Source of the DNA: Ophthalmolycus amberensis
Taxonomy: Eukaryota; Chordata; Actinopteri; Perciformes; Zoarcidae
Assembly: GCA_024529925.1 (NCBI GenBank)
Contig: JAFEUB010000306.1
Coordinates: 132,001 to 196,000 of the forward strand
DNA length: 64,000 nucleotides
Direction of reading: 5' to 3'
Shown here: positions 11,288 through 21,848 of the stretch, in pieces
Position numbering within the stretch: the first letter of the stretch is position 1
Layout of the letters: each line of letters starts with the position of its first letter
Position numbers and translations under genes: made by a program
Notes under the pieces: generated by a model
Databases searched by the model: none
What the model saw: the letters and a program-made list of their open reading frames with translations, nothing else
What the model was told of the DNA's origin: nothing

Positions 11288-11296
11288 TTTGGCGGG
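11288..11296 (+). promoter_or_regulatory. E2F-like site
   Basis: TTTGGCGGG matches the E2F core and lies about 50 bp before the inferred HAUS2 first-exon donor. This would suit cell-cycle control of a mitotic-spindle gene. Confidence 0.4.
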
Positions 11297-11407
11297 TTCA
11301 GTTGAGCCGATGTAGAGACCTGAGAGAGGACGTCTTGGTGTATAAACGGTAAGAGGAACCGTCAACGTGTTTCTGAACTCTTTACGGTTCTGTGTGAAGC
11401 TTCTCGT

Positions 11408-11456
11408 CGGTTAACTGACGCTGTGTTACCGACAGGACGCGTTAACCCGTAACCCG
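11408..11456. repeat. Single outlying copy of the 45-bp repeat unit
   Basis: The stretch starting cggttaactgacgctgtgtt matches one unit of the array at 13420-13828. It is separated from that array by the 22-bp minisatellite block, and is probably the founder or a split-off copy. Confidence 0.7.
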
Positions 11457-11756
11457 GTGTTACGTCCCTACTGGTTTTTAAACATACTGGTTTCTCCTCC
11501 GTGCGCAGCAGCTGTTTTCTGCCTCTGTCGACAGATTCGAAACATTCACAAACATATTGCTGGAGATCTACAAACCACATCTCATATTCATGACGTGGAT
11601 TACGATTGTATAAGTGAGCACTACATCACAGCCACATATGAAGAAATGCATTGAAGAAAATATATTCATGGAAAGTTCACATGAGCAAAATAGTAATAAC
11701 TCCAAAGACGGTCGCGCTACGCGATCCAGCACTTGCCCTGATAGAACATATCAGGG
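11457..11756. other. HAUS2 first-intron sequence, unclassified
   Basis: Unique-looking sequence between the outlying 45-bp unit and the 22-bp array. I see no gene or recognisable element. Confidence 0.4.
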
Positions 11757-13396
11757 TCAGTCATTCAGGTTTCATCATCCAGTCATTCAGGTATTCATCA
11801 TCCAGTCATTCAGGTTTCATCATCCAGTCATTCAGGTATTCATCATCCAGTCATTCAGGTATTCATCATCCAGTCATTCAGGTTTCATCATCCAGTCATT
11901 CAGGTATTCATCATCCAGTCATTCAGGTATTCATCATCCAGTCATTCAGGTTTCATCATCCAGTCATTCAGGTTTCATCATCCAGTCATTCAGGTTTCAT
12001 CATCCAGTCATTCAGGTCTTCATCATCCAGTCATTCAGGTCTTCATCATCCAGTCATTCAGGTTTCATCATCCAGTCATTCAGGTTTCATCATCCAGTCA
12101 TTCAGGTTTCATCATCCAGTCATTCAGGTTTCATCATCCAGTCATTCAGGTATTCATCATCCAGTCATTCAGGTATTCATCATCCAGTCATTCAGGTTTC
12201 ATCATCCAGTCATTCAGGTTTCATCATCCAGTCATTCAGGTTTCATCATCCAGTCATTCAGGTCTTTATCATCCAGTCATTCAGGTTTCATCATCCAGTC
12301 ATTCGGGTTTCATCATCCAGTCATTCAGGTATTCATCATCCAGTCATTCAGGTATTCATCATCCAGTCATTCAGGTTTCATCATCCAGTCATTCAGGTTT
12401 CATCATCCAGTCATTCAGGTTTCATCATCCAGTCATTCAGGTTTCATCATCCAGTCATTCAGGTCTTCATCATCCAGTCATTCAGGTTTCATCATCCAGT
12501 CATTCAGGTCTCATCATCCAGTCATTCAGGTTTCATCATCCAGTCATTCAGGTTTCATCATCCAGTCATTCAGGTTTCATCATCCAGTCATTCAGGTTTC
12601 ATCATCCAGTCATTCAGGTCTTCATCATCCAGTCATTCAGGTCTTCATCATCCAGTCATTCAGGTCTTCATCATCCAGTCATTCAGGTTTCATCATCCAG
12701 TCATTCAGGTCTTTATCATCCAGTCATTCAGGTTTCATCATCCAGTCATTCAGGTTTCATCATCCAGTCATTCAGGTTTCATCATCCAGTCATTCAGGTT
12801 TCATCATCCAGTCATTCAGGTATTCATCATCCAGTCATTCAGGTATTCATCATCCAGTCATTCAGGTTTCATCATCCAGTCATTCAGGTTTCATCATCCA
12901 GTCATTCAGGTTTCATCATCCAGTCATTCAGGTTTCATCATCCAGTCATTCAGGTTTCATCATCCAGTCATTCAGGTTTCATCATCCAGTCATTCAGGTC
13001 TTCATCATCCAGTCATTCAGGTTTCATCATCCAGTCATTCAGGTCTTTATCATCCAGTCATTCAGGTCTCATCATCCAGTCATTCAGGTTTCATCATCCA
13101 GTCATTCAGGTTTCATCATCCAGTCATTCAGGTTTCATCATCCAGTCATTCAGGTATTCATCATCCAGTCATTCAGGTATTCATCATCCAGTCATTCAGG
13201 TTTCATCATCCAGTCATTCAGGTTTCATCATCCAGTCATTCAGGTATTCATCATCCAGTCATTCAGGTATTCATCATCCAGTCATTCAGGTATTCATCAT
13301 CCAGTCATTCAGGTATTCATCATCCAGTCATTCAGGTTTCATCATCCAGTCATTCAGGTTTCATCATCCAGTCATTCAGGTATTCATCATCCAGTC
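11757..13396. repeat. 22/23-bp minisatellite in HAUS2 5' intron
   Basis: About 74 tandem copies of ttcatcatccagtcattcag joined by gt, gta or gtc. The 22-bp unit shifts frame once per copy, so one frame cycles FIIQSFR / FHHPVIQV / SSSSHSG and two plus-strand frames stay open for about 590-606 codons. These are repeat artefacts. Confidence 0.95.
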
Positions 13397-13419
13397 ACGG
13401 AACATTTTGGTCCGTGTTA

Positions 13420-13828
13420 GGCAGGATGGGTTAACTCTAACCCGGTTAACTGACACCGTGTTACCGACAGGATGGGTTAACTCTAACCCGGTTAACTGAC
13501 GCCGTGTTACCGACAGGACGGGTTAACCCTAACCCGGTTAACTGACACCGTGTTAGGCAGGACGGGTTAACCCTAACCCGGTTAACTGACGCCCTGTTAG
13601 GCAGGACGGGTTAACCCTAACCCGGTTAATTGACGCCGTGTTAGGCAGGACCGGTTAACTGACGCCGTGTTAGGCAGGACGGGTTAACCCTAACCCTGTT
13701 AACTGACACCGTGTTAGGCAGGACGGGTTAACCCTAACCCGGTTAACTGACGCAGTGTTAGGCGGGACGGGTTAACCCTAACCCGGTTAACTGACACCGT
13801 GTTAGGCAGGACGGGTTAACCCTAACAC
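13420..13828. repeat. ~45-bp minisatellite in HAUS2 5' intron
   Basis: About nine units of ggttaactgacaccgtgtta followed by ggcaggacgggttaacccta. Each unit holds one ccctaaccc telomere-like core, but not a true (TTAGGG)n run. It ends about 70 bp before the HAUS2 coding start. Confidence 0.9.
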
Positions 13829-13896
13829 TGAATAAACTCAAACTGTTTCACTTTGACTTTATTTCTCTGTTTGTTTCTTTACTTTCTGTGTTTCAG

Positions 13897-16800
13897 ATGC
13901 TTCAGTGGGATTTGTCTCCGTTCTCAGTGACTCCAGCTGTCTGCTTGTTGTCCAGATGTGTCTCCAGAGACGTGTTGTCTCAGGTCAGAAGTTTAATTGT
14001 TATTATAATAAAAACTGTTATTAATATAACGACTGTTATTAATAATAAAGACTTATTAATGATAAAGACGATGTTAATAAAGACTATATGTTAATAGTGC
14101 TGGGCAACGATTACAATTTTTAATCGCGATTAATTGCATGGATTTTTATGGCAAAGTTCAATAATGAATTCAAAAGTATTGTATTGCTCACTTTTATTTT
14201 GAAGTCCTGCTATATGAAGAAAAGGTGAATAACATTGTGTGTAAACACTTTAAACACATCAGGTTGTTGTTAGCAGCAGTATTCTCTTCACACAGCAGCA
14301 GTTCTATCTCTTCTATATCTGTGCTCAGTGTGTGAAACGTTCCACTGCTGTGCAACAGGAACAACAATGCTAATAATAATAATGACAATGTTATTAATAA
14401 TAAAGACGATGTTGTTAATAATGACAATGTTGTTAATAATTAAGACGATTAACAACATTGTCTTTATTATTAACATATAGTCTTAATTATTAAATTAAGA
14501 CTATATGTTAATAATAAAGACAATGTTGTTAATAATGACTTTTATTAATAACTATGCTAGAGGGACTGAAGCCTCTTAAAGGTTAAACTCAGTCATGTAC
14601 TTTCTAAACTCACTTAACAATAGAAAAATTAAATAAAACAAAAAACGAGGTCCAAAAAGGTTTCAGTTCTGTAAAATAATGAACGTCTCTACCTGTCCTC
14701 AGGAGGAAATAGACTCCGCCTCCTCCAGGCTGAGCCCCGCCTTCTCCTCTCACCTGCATGAGGTTGAGCAGCGAATCAGAACGCAGAGACAGCTGGACCA
14801 GGTACGCTTCATTCAAATCCTGTTCATCTGTTATCACATCCTGTTCATGAGCTGAATCTTCTTCTTCAGCTGCAGCTTCAAACTGAGCTTCTGCTGACAG
14901 AGAAGAAGAATGCCGACGTCACGCACTGCTTCTACCTCAGTGAGTGAAAGTCTTCTTCTACCTCAGTGAGTGAAAGTCTTCTTCTACCTCAGTGAGTGAA
15001 AGTCATCTTCTTCTACCTCAGTGAGTGAAAGTCTTCTGTCTCAGTGAGTGAAAGTCATCTTCTTCTACCTCAGTGAGTGAAAGTCTTCTTCTTCTACCTC
15101 AGTGAGTGAAAGTCTTCTTCTACCTCAGTGAGTGAAAGTCTTCTTCTACCTCAGTGAGTGAAAGTCTTCTTCTACCTCAGTGAGTGAAAGTCTTCTTCTA
15201 CCTCAGTGAGTGAAAGTCTTCTTCTACCTCAGTGAGTGAAAGTCTTCTTCTTCTACCTCAGTGAGTGAAAGTCATCTTCTTCTATCTCAGTGAGTGAAAG
15301 TCTTCTACCTCAGTGAGTTAAAGTCTTCTACCTCAGTGAGTGAAAGTCTTCTACCTCAGCGAGTGAAAGTCTTCTACCTCAGTGAGTTAAAGTCTTCTAC
15401 CTCAGCTGAGTGAAAGTCTTCTACCTCAGCGAGTGAAAGTCTTCTACCTCAGCGAGTGAAAGTCTTCTACCTCAGCGAGTGAAAGTCTTCTACCTCAGCG
15501 AGTGAAAGTCTTCTACCTCAGCGAGTGAAAGTCTTCTACCTCAGCGAGTGAAAGTCTTCTACCTCAGCGAGTGAAAGTCTTCTACCTCAGCGAGTGAAAG
15601 TCTTCTTCCTCAGCGAGTGAAAGTCTTCTTCTTCTTCTACCTCAGCGAGTGAAAGTCTTCTTCTTCTTCTACCTCAGCGAGTGAAAGTCTTCTTCTTCTT
15701 CTTCTACCTCAGCGAGTGAAAGTCTTCTTCTTCTTCTTCTACCTCAGCGAGTGAAAGTCGTCCTTCTTCTTCTTCTACCTCAGCGAGTGAAAGTCGTCCT
15801 TCTTCTTCTTCTACCTCAGCGAGTGAAAGTCGTCCTTCTTCTTCTACCTCAGCGAGTGAAAGTCGTCCTTCTTCTTCTACCTCAGCGAGTGAAAGTCGTC
15901 TTCTTCTTCTACCTCAGCGAGTGAAAGTCGTCTTCTTCTACCTCAGCGAGTGAAAGTCGTCTTCTTCTTCTACCTCAGCGAGTGAAAGTCGTCTTCTTCT
16001 TCTACCTCAGCGAGTGAAAGTCGTCTTCTTCTTCTACCTCAGCGAGTGAAAGTCGTCTTCTTCTTCTTCTTCTACCTCAGCGAGTGAAAGTCGTCTTCTT
16101 CTTCTTCTACCTCAGCGAGTGAAAGTCGTCTTCTTCTTCTTCTTCTACCTCAGCGAGTGAAAGTCGTCTTCTACCTCAGCGAGTGAAAGTCGTCTTCTAC
16201 CTCAGCGAGTGAAAGTCGTCTTCTACCTCAGCGAGTGAAAGTCCGTCTTCTACCTCAGCGAGTGAAAGCCGTCTTCTACCTCAGCGAGTGAAAGCCGTCT
16301 TCTACCTCAGCGAGTGAAAGTCGTCTTCTACCTCAGCGAGTGAAAGTCGTCTTCTACCTCAGCGAGTGAAAGTCGTCTTCTACCTCAGCGAGTGAAAGTC
16401 GTCTTCTACCTCAGCGAGTGAAAGTCGTCTTCTACCTCAGCGAGTGAAAGTCGTCTTCTACCTCAGCGAGTGAAAGTCTTCTTCTTCACAAACCTCACAC
16501 TCAGAACAAACACTGATCTGTTGAAGCGAACATCTGCACTCCATTTGAAACTCAAACTTTAAAGATGAAACCGTGAAATGGAGATTTAGATTGTGTGTAA
16601 ACGTCTAAATGAACAGAATAATAAATGTCTCCTGCAGCTCGGAGGTTCCGGATGTTGCAGATGTTCTGCGGTCACCTGCAGGACCTCCTGAAGGACCAGA
16701 ACGGTCTGAGGCAGAGACTCATGAGACCGCTGGGTCGCACCAACCTGCCGGTTCAGGCCCACATGCACAGGTAAGAATCCTGGCTCATCAGGATCCAGAG

Positions 16801-17270
16801 TCCTTCAGACCCAGTTCCGGTTCCAGCGCTGTAGCTCATAATGAGACCGGTATGTCTCCCGGTCTGTGGTTCAGGTTTGTGGTGGACCTGGTGAAGGTGC
16901 TGCTGGACTTCATAGAGACTCTGGAGGAGAAGCTGAACTCAGTCCGCTGTAGTCCGTCTACTGGAGACCATCTGGCTCAGCTGGTGGGTCACATGATGTC
17001 ATGGTCTTTATGTAAATGAGCTGTCTGGAGAGCAGTGCTGCTGTGAGACGTGTCCCTGTGTGTCTCAGAGGAGGCAGTTAGTCTCAGCACCAGCTGAAGG
17101 GGCGTCTTCTCTGGACTCAGCTTTGGAGGGCGTCTCGGGAGCTGGGTTTAAGGATTTCTCTCTCTCTTTGTCTCTCTCAGAACTCCTCCCTCTCTCAGCT
17201 GCTGTCTCACGTCTCTGAGGTTGAGAGTTTGTCTGATCATGTTCTCCAGAGGAAGAACCACTCAGCATGA
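13897..17270 (+). CDS. haus2: HAUS2, HAUS augmin-like complex subunit 2 (6 coding exons, 195 aa)
   Basis: Coding exons: 13897-13983, 14703-14801, 14870-14939, 16638-16770, 16875-16983, 17181-17270. Phases close throughout. The first exon begins exactly at the ATG after tttcag, so a noncoding 5' exon is expected (probable donor at 11349). The protein begins MLQWDLSPFSVTPA. It continues with coiled-coil-rich HAUS2 blocks such as VEQRIRTQRQLDQ, TEKKNADVTHCFYL, QRLMRPLGRTNLPVQAH and VKVLLDFIETLEEKL, and ends HVLQRKNHSA. Human HAUS2 is 235 aa; this one is shorter at the C-terminus. HAUS2 is an augmin subunit that recruits gamma-tubulin to spindle microtubules. Exon 3 ends in CTCA before gtgagt, and that junction has been amplified into the minisatellite filling intron 3. 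No disabling mutation is seen. Confidence 0.93.
14095..14369 (-). mobile_element. Truncated copy of the 943-bp hAT-type element
   Basis: It begins tagtgctgggcaacgattac and follows the reverse complement of the right end of the element at 51628-52570, down to the caacaggaacaac block. The other end is missing, replaced by a TAA/gacaatgtt compound repeat (14370-14560). It lies in the HAUS2 intron between coding exons 1 and 2. Confidence 0.8.
14940..16478 (+). repeat. Minisatellite made from the HAUS2 exon-3 5' splice site
   Basis: About 55 tandem units contain ttctacctcag, then tgagtgaaagtc or cgagtgaaagtc, then a variable ctt run. The first unit is the real end of exon 3 (ctacctca) plus its donor (gtgagtgaaag). 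About the first 16 copies keep gtgagt; nearly all later ones read gcgagt. Unit length grows and shrinks through (ctt)n. The array occupies most of the 1.7-kb intron. Confidence 0.95.
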
Positions 17271-17313
17271 CGACCTCCTCAGTTATTATTGTGTCCAATA
17301 TTAGTGTTTTAGT

Positions 17314-17319
17314 AATAAA
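17314..17319 (+). terminator. HAUS2 polyadenylation signal
   Basis: A canonical AATAAA lies 44 bp beyond the HAUS2 stop codon and is the only such hexamer close by on this strand. Confidence 0.65.
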
Positions 17320-17363
17320 TCTGACTTTAGTAGAAACGTTTCCTGTTGAGTGTTTTATTATTG

Positions 17364-17366
<3 letters not shown>

Positions 17367-17410
<44 letters not shown>

Positions 17411-17438
17411 ATATATCTACACATATATATATATATAT
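17367..17438. repeat. (TA)n microsatellite
   Basis: TA runs with CA interruptions sit directly beside the left end of the hAT relic. A second TA run (18633-18650) follows its right end. Confidence 0.9.
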
Positions 17439-18632
17439 TAGTGGTGTCACGGATCACGGATCGATCCGTGATCCGTTCGGATCAGCCCTCACGGTTCGGA
17501 TCACTCGTGAACCGCGGATCAATAGAGTATTTTTTTTACAGCGTAATCATCATAGTGTGTAATAAAGTTCTACTGCTGCTGTTCCTTTTCAAGTAACAAG
17601 TCCCCGAATATCAATGCAGAGTGTCAGTGAACGGAGCAGCTTAGAAGCATTTAACGGTGAAGTCATGGCGAGCGGAGGAATGTCAGAAGCCGCGGCGTCA
17701 TTTAAGTCGCAAGTTTGGGAACATTTTGTCTTCCCTGTAACGTATAATGACGGATGAGGGTGGTGGACGAAACCGTTACGGTATGTAGGCGTTATTTAAA
17801 GAGAAAGACACACGACAACGGCAAAACATCGGCATGTCCACACATATGAAGAGCCACCATCCCGTCTGTCAGCGACGGGGACACTCCGGTGTAGAAAACA
17901 AAGGATTTCTAAATCTGGTTAAAATGCTTGAGCCACGCTACGAAGTCCACTCACGCACCCACTTCAGTATGAAGCTGTTCCAGACCTCTATGAGAAGGAA
18001 AAGACTGTAGAGACTGCTTTCACCACGGCGGAGTGATTCTTAGTCCGGCGCTGTAGACACGCCCCCTCTGTGAGAGTCACACAGACACACACCTGGTTCA
18101 GGTGCTGACAGAAGTATCAGAGTGAAGCTAGACAGGCCCAATAATATTCCAGTCACCACAGAAAGGTCGACCATGGAGACAATGGAGATATTCTCATCTT
18201 TTTGAAAATAATGTCACAGTAATGGTAAACATTATTGTGTATTTGAATGACATAACCTGACAGGAAGTAAACACAGACCCAAGTTGTTGCCGAGCAGTTC
18301 AGTTCAGTGTAAACAGTGGAAGCTAGCTCACTGGCTGTTTCTTTCTTTCAGTATTGATGAAAGGATGAGGATATCAGAATTGAGTATTCTTGAATATTTT
18401 ATTTTTATTTATTTATTTCATTTTGTTTCAAATTGGACATCTTCAATATTTTTGTTTTCATGTAAGACTATAGCCCAAAGTTCTTTGCTTTAAGTGTTCT
18501 TGAAGTTCTTTAATTAATAAATGGAAAGCAAAGTTATATTTGTCTCCTCCCCTTTTCTTTGTTGATCCGAACCGTGACTCCTGAACCGTGATCCGAACCG
18601 AACCGTGAGGTTTGTGATCCGTGACACCCCTA
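17439..18632 (+). mobile_element. hAT transposon relic with BED-finger and transposase remnants
   Basis: The ends are inverted: tagtggtgtcacggatcac on the left and the complement of taggggtgtcacggatcac on the right. The flanks are atatatat on both sides, consistent with but not proof of an 8-bp duplication because the target is a TA run. Inside, 17695-17880 (plus) resembles a BED zinc finger (SQVWEHFVFPVTYND, then the CRRYLK- and H-like region), broken by stops. 17930-18050 resembles the EPRYEV-SRTHFS-LYEKEKT segment of hAT transposases. The rest of the transposase is deleted. Confidence 0.75.
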
Positions 18633-18650
18633 ATATATATATATATATAT

Positions 18651-18974
18651 GGTCCTCTCTGAACTAAACCAGTTAATTCTTATTGTTCTGGACCTCATTG
18701 AACTTTAATTAAATATTCCTGTTTAGATAGTTTATTTCTGCTTATAATTAATTTTCTGTCTTTGCTCCATAACAAGAGAAACTTATTATTATTATTAATA
18801 ATATGACCCGTAAATGAAACCAGACTCACCTGAAGTTTCAAGTTTCTTCTGTTTCTGTAAAAAAAGATATAAAAATAAATATAAATACAAGCAACTTATT
18901 TAAGTATAATTACAACTTTATCTGTAGAATAACTGCTGTAATATTAATATAATCACAATAAGATCTTTACGGCA
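18651..18974. other. Intergenic, no confident gene
   Basis: AT-rich sequence. On the minus strand, 18829-18858 is bounded by tttacag and gtgagt and would read KQKKLETS. That is a possible microexon, but nothing around it supports a gene. Confidence 0.3.
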
Positions 18975-19627
18975 AAGTGAAACAGATATAACAGAGATAG
19001 ATCAACGTAGATATGATATAATAATAGAGATAGATAGAATAATATAGAGATGGATCGACGTAGATAGAATGACAGAGATGGATCGACGTAGATATAATAA
19101 CAGAGATGGATCGACGTAGATAGAATAACAGAGATGGATCGACGTAGATAGAATAACAGATGGATCGACGTATAGAATAATATAGAGATGGATCGACGTA
19201 GATATAATAGAGATAGATCGACGTAGATATACTAGAGATAGATCGACGTAGATATAATAACATAGATGGATCGACGTAGATATAATAATATAGAGATAGA
19301 TCGACGTAGATATAATAGAGATAGATCGACGTAGATATAACAGATAGATCGATGTAGATATAATAATATAGAGATAGATCGACGTAGATATAACAGAGAT
19401 AGATCGACGTAGATATGATATAATAACAGAGATAGATCAACGTAGATATAATAATATAGAGATCGATCGACGTAGATATAATAACAGAGATAGATCGACG
19501 TAGATATGATATAATAACATAGAGATAGATCAACGTAGATATAATAACAGAGATAGATCGACGTAGATATAATAATATAGAGATAGATCGACGTAGATAT
19601 AACAGAGATAGATCAACGTAGATATAG
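18975..19627. repeat. Minisatellite of gatagatcgacgtagatata units
   Basis: Tandem units of about 23-37 bp share gatcgacgtagatat, joined by variable aataacagagatag or aatatagagatg spacers. The open minus-strand frame (ISTSIYLYYIYVDLS type) is a repeat translation. Confidence 0.93.
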
Positions 19628-20003
19628 ATCTCCCTGAGAAGCTCACAGAGACCCAAAACCAGCTGAGCAGGAGGCCTGGCAGGACAAATAGGACGAGCTG
19701 GAGAAGAGCGAACGGTGCTCGGGGTGCCTCATAGGAGCCTGGCAGTCACACCACAGAGCTCCGGGTGAACAGTTCCAGTTCGGCAAAAAGATGCAGGGCA
19801 GAGATGCAGAAGCAGGAGAGAACTGGTTCTTCAGCTCCTTCTCCACTCTTCACCTCCCTCACCCATCCTTCCTTCTTTCCAGTCACTCTTTTTGTCAGAC
19901 GGATGTTCGGGAGGACGACGGGTGACTGAGACGAAAAGTCACTTAGTCGTTAAAAGGTTTTCTCCTGGTACTCAGGTTTCTCCCACCATCCAAAAACCAC
20001 TCA
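19628..20003. other. Intergenic, no gene seen
   Basis: Moderately GC-rich sequence of unknown origin. The segment ctcctggtactcaggtttct (19962-19981) resembles a common fish dispersed-repeat fragment. I cannot assign the rest. Confidence 0.35.
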
Positions 20004-20236
20004 AATATATAAACATCGAACAAAAAGTTCTGAAATGAGTGTTTGGTAGATTATTTCTCTGTTGTAACGATGCTTCTTGGTAATGAATGTTATACGTTGG
20101 AAAGCCTGTTTATTTACCTTTCAAATGGTGACACATTCATAAGGAACATGCATTTGTGGGATGAGCAGCACAGCTGAGTATGTGGGTTGCGCCCATGAAA
20201 AATTTGCCAAATCTTCTCTGCCGGTGTCGGCAACAC

Positions 20237-20635
20237 CTGCACTGGAAGCTGAACATCTGGAGGAACGTTATGTTCAGCGATGAGTCCAGATTCTGCCTAA
20301 GGAAGTTGGATTGTAGGGTCACAGTGTGGAGGAGACGGGGAGAACGCTATGCTGATTGCTACACCTTCTGGTGGAGGCAGTGTGATGGTGTGGGGCGGCA
20401 TCTCCATCACTGGAACAACGAGGCTCGTCTTCATTGGAGGCAATCTCAATGCAGAGATATCGAGATGAGATGCTGCAACCAGTGGCAATCCCATTCCTCC
20501 AGTCTGGGACCGAACTCCATCCTCCAAGATGAAGACACTCGCCCCCACAGAGCGGTCCATCAGAGACGACCTCCACAATGTGGGAGTGGAGAGGATGGAA
20601 TGTCCTGCCAGCAGTCCTGACCTCAACCCAAGTGA
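20237..20635 (+). pseudogene. Tc1-type DDE transposase remnant
   Basis: The reading WRNVMFSDESRFCLRKLD carries the first catalytic Asp context, followed by GGGSVMVWGGISITG in another frame, then the LQDEDTRPHRA block (family usually QDDNARPH) and SPDLNPSEHL before a stop (family usually NPIEH, with the catalytic Glu). At least two frameshifts and loss of the N-terminal DNA-binding half make it non-functional. Confidence 0.8.
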
Positions 20636-20739
20636 ACACTTGTGAACAGCTGTTCCTGCCAGAGTGACCAACACAACCACGCTTACCACAGTTACCACAA
20701 ATCCTGATGAGTGGAATGCATCCCACAGCAGTGTGTGAG

Positions 20740-20918
20740 CAGCATGAGGAGGAGGAGCCAGGCTGGTGACCAGCATGAGGAGGAGGAGCCAGGCTGGTGA
20801 GGAGGAGGAGCCAGGCTGGTGACCAGCATGAGGAGGAGGAGCCAGGCTGGTGACCAGCGTGAGGAGGAGGAGCCAGGCTGGTGACCAGCGTGAGGAGGAG
20901 GAGCCAGGCTGGTGTGGC
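20740..20918. repeat. ~31-bp minisatellite inside the Tc1 element
   Basis: About six copies of gaggaggaggagccaggctg followed by gtgaccagcatg or a variant. They lie downstream of the transposase remnant and inside the right half of the element. Confidence 0.9.
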
Positions 20919-21286
20919 TGTGTATGGTTCTTCCACACACTACTGAGGCTCCTGTTTGTTAAATGAATAAATTGTGAAATTGCCAATATGTCTTGTTCCT
21001 TCCTTGTTACTGATAGACTTCAATCATCCAAACAAGAGTCAACAGCAACAGCAGAATAAGCTGTTTGGCAGAGAAGATTTGGCAAGTTTTTCATGGGCGC
21101 AACCCACATACTCAGCTGTGCTGCTCATCCTACAAATGCATGTTCCTTATGAATGTGTCACCATTTGAAAGGTAAATAAACAGGCTTTCCAACGGTATCA
21201 CATTCATTGCCAAGAAGCATCGTTACAACAGAGAAATAATCTACCAAACACTCATTTCAGAACTTTTTGTTCGATGTTTATATATT

Positions 21287-21764
21287 AAGTTGAAATATAT
21301 ACAGTATTAATACAACTGTACTACATGATGGTGTACTGTATCTGTTGAAGTGATAACTGAAGCTGATCGATGCTGCGTCATCACAGAAGGTGGTGTTTGG
21401 TGTTTGGGGATTTCTTTGTTCGTGTGTTGAACACATGAAGGCTTCACAGACACAATTCTATTGTTGAAGTTACATTTGTTTTTCAGTCTAATACAGAAAG
21501 TTTATTAGAATAATTTAACAGATGAAGAGTTTGACTTCAGCTACACTGAAGTACACGTTAAAAGGTTCTAGTTTGAAATGATTATCAGTCAGAATTGAAG
21601 TAAAAACATGCCGACTACAGCAGTAAAGATCTGAATTATCTGTAGTTATGACTACATGAATTAATAATTAATACTTGTGTTTTGAGTGTTCAGTTATTCT
21701 AATTCACGAGCTTAAAATATTCAAATCTGAATTCAGAAGGAGATAATAAACATTTGATAAGTAA
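21287..21764. other. Intergenic spacer beyond the TBPL2 3' end
   Basis: AT-rich, no gene or repeat recognised. The HAUS2 and TBPL2 genes converge on this region. Confidence 0.4.
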
Positions 21765-21770
21765 TTTATT
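21765..21770 (-). terminator. TBPL2 polyadenylation signal
   Basis: Plus-strand tttatt is AATAAA on the minus strand, 79 bp past the TBPL2 stop codon. Confidence 0.6.
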
Positions 21771-21848
21771 TTCTTTCAGGACTCATTAACCAACACAAAA
21801 TAAATGATCTATTTACAAATAAACAGGAAGTGATGTCAGAGGTTGGCC

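Larger units (their letters stand above)
10626..11348. promoter_or_regulatory. Shared LRRC57/HAUS2 promoter region
   Basis: This lies between the LRRC57 start codon (minus) and a probable HAUS2 5' noncoding exon ending at 11348 (acg|gtaaga donor). It contains an ETS site, a CCAAT palindrome, a CTCF-like site and an E2F-like site, listed separately. The transcription starts themselves are not visible. A 100-bp tctg-rich tract (10630-10735) falls in the probable LRRC57 5' UTR. Confidence 0.6.
20004..21286 (+). mobile_element. Tc1/mariner-family element with ~218-bp terminal inverted repeats
   Basis: The left repeat (20004-about 20221) and right repeat (about 21066-21286) are near-perfect reverse complements, starting aatatataaacatcgaac and reaching the cttctctg core. 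Internal sequence includes a broken Tc1-type transposase (20237-20635) and a 31-bp minisatellite (20740-20918). The element is dead but its terminal repeats are well preserved. Confidence 0.85.

Noticed and set aside
11614..13434. Plus-strand ORFs of 606 and 589 codons
   Set aside because: A 22-bp repeat cycling through all frames explains both. There is no start context or conserved domain, and it lies in the HAUS2 5' intron.
13420..13828. Interstitial telomere sequence
   Set aside because: Each 45-bp unit has only one ccctaaccc core; there is no (TTAGGG)n run.
17069..17180. Extra HAUS2 exon after 16983
   Set aside because: There is a good acceptor at 17068 and an open frame, but no usable donor. 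Joining 16983 directly to 17181 gives the expected HAUS2 C-terminal sequence in frame.
18829..18858. Minus-strand microexon (tttacag ... gtgagt)
   Set aside because: It is a single 30-bp candidate without neighbouring exons or family match. Chance splice motifs are common.
18967..19656. Minus-strand ORF of 229 codons rich in Tyr/Ile/Ser
   Set aside because: It is a translation of the gatcgacgtagatata minisatellite.
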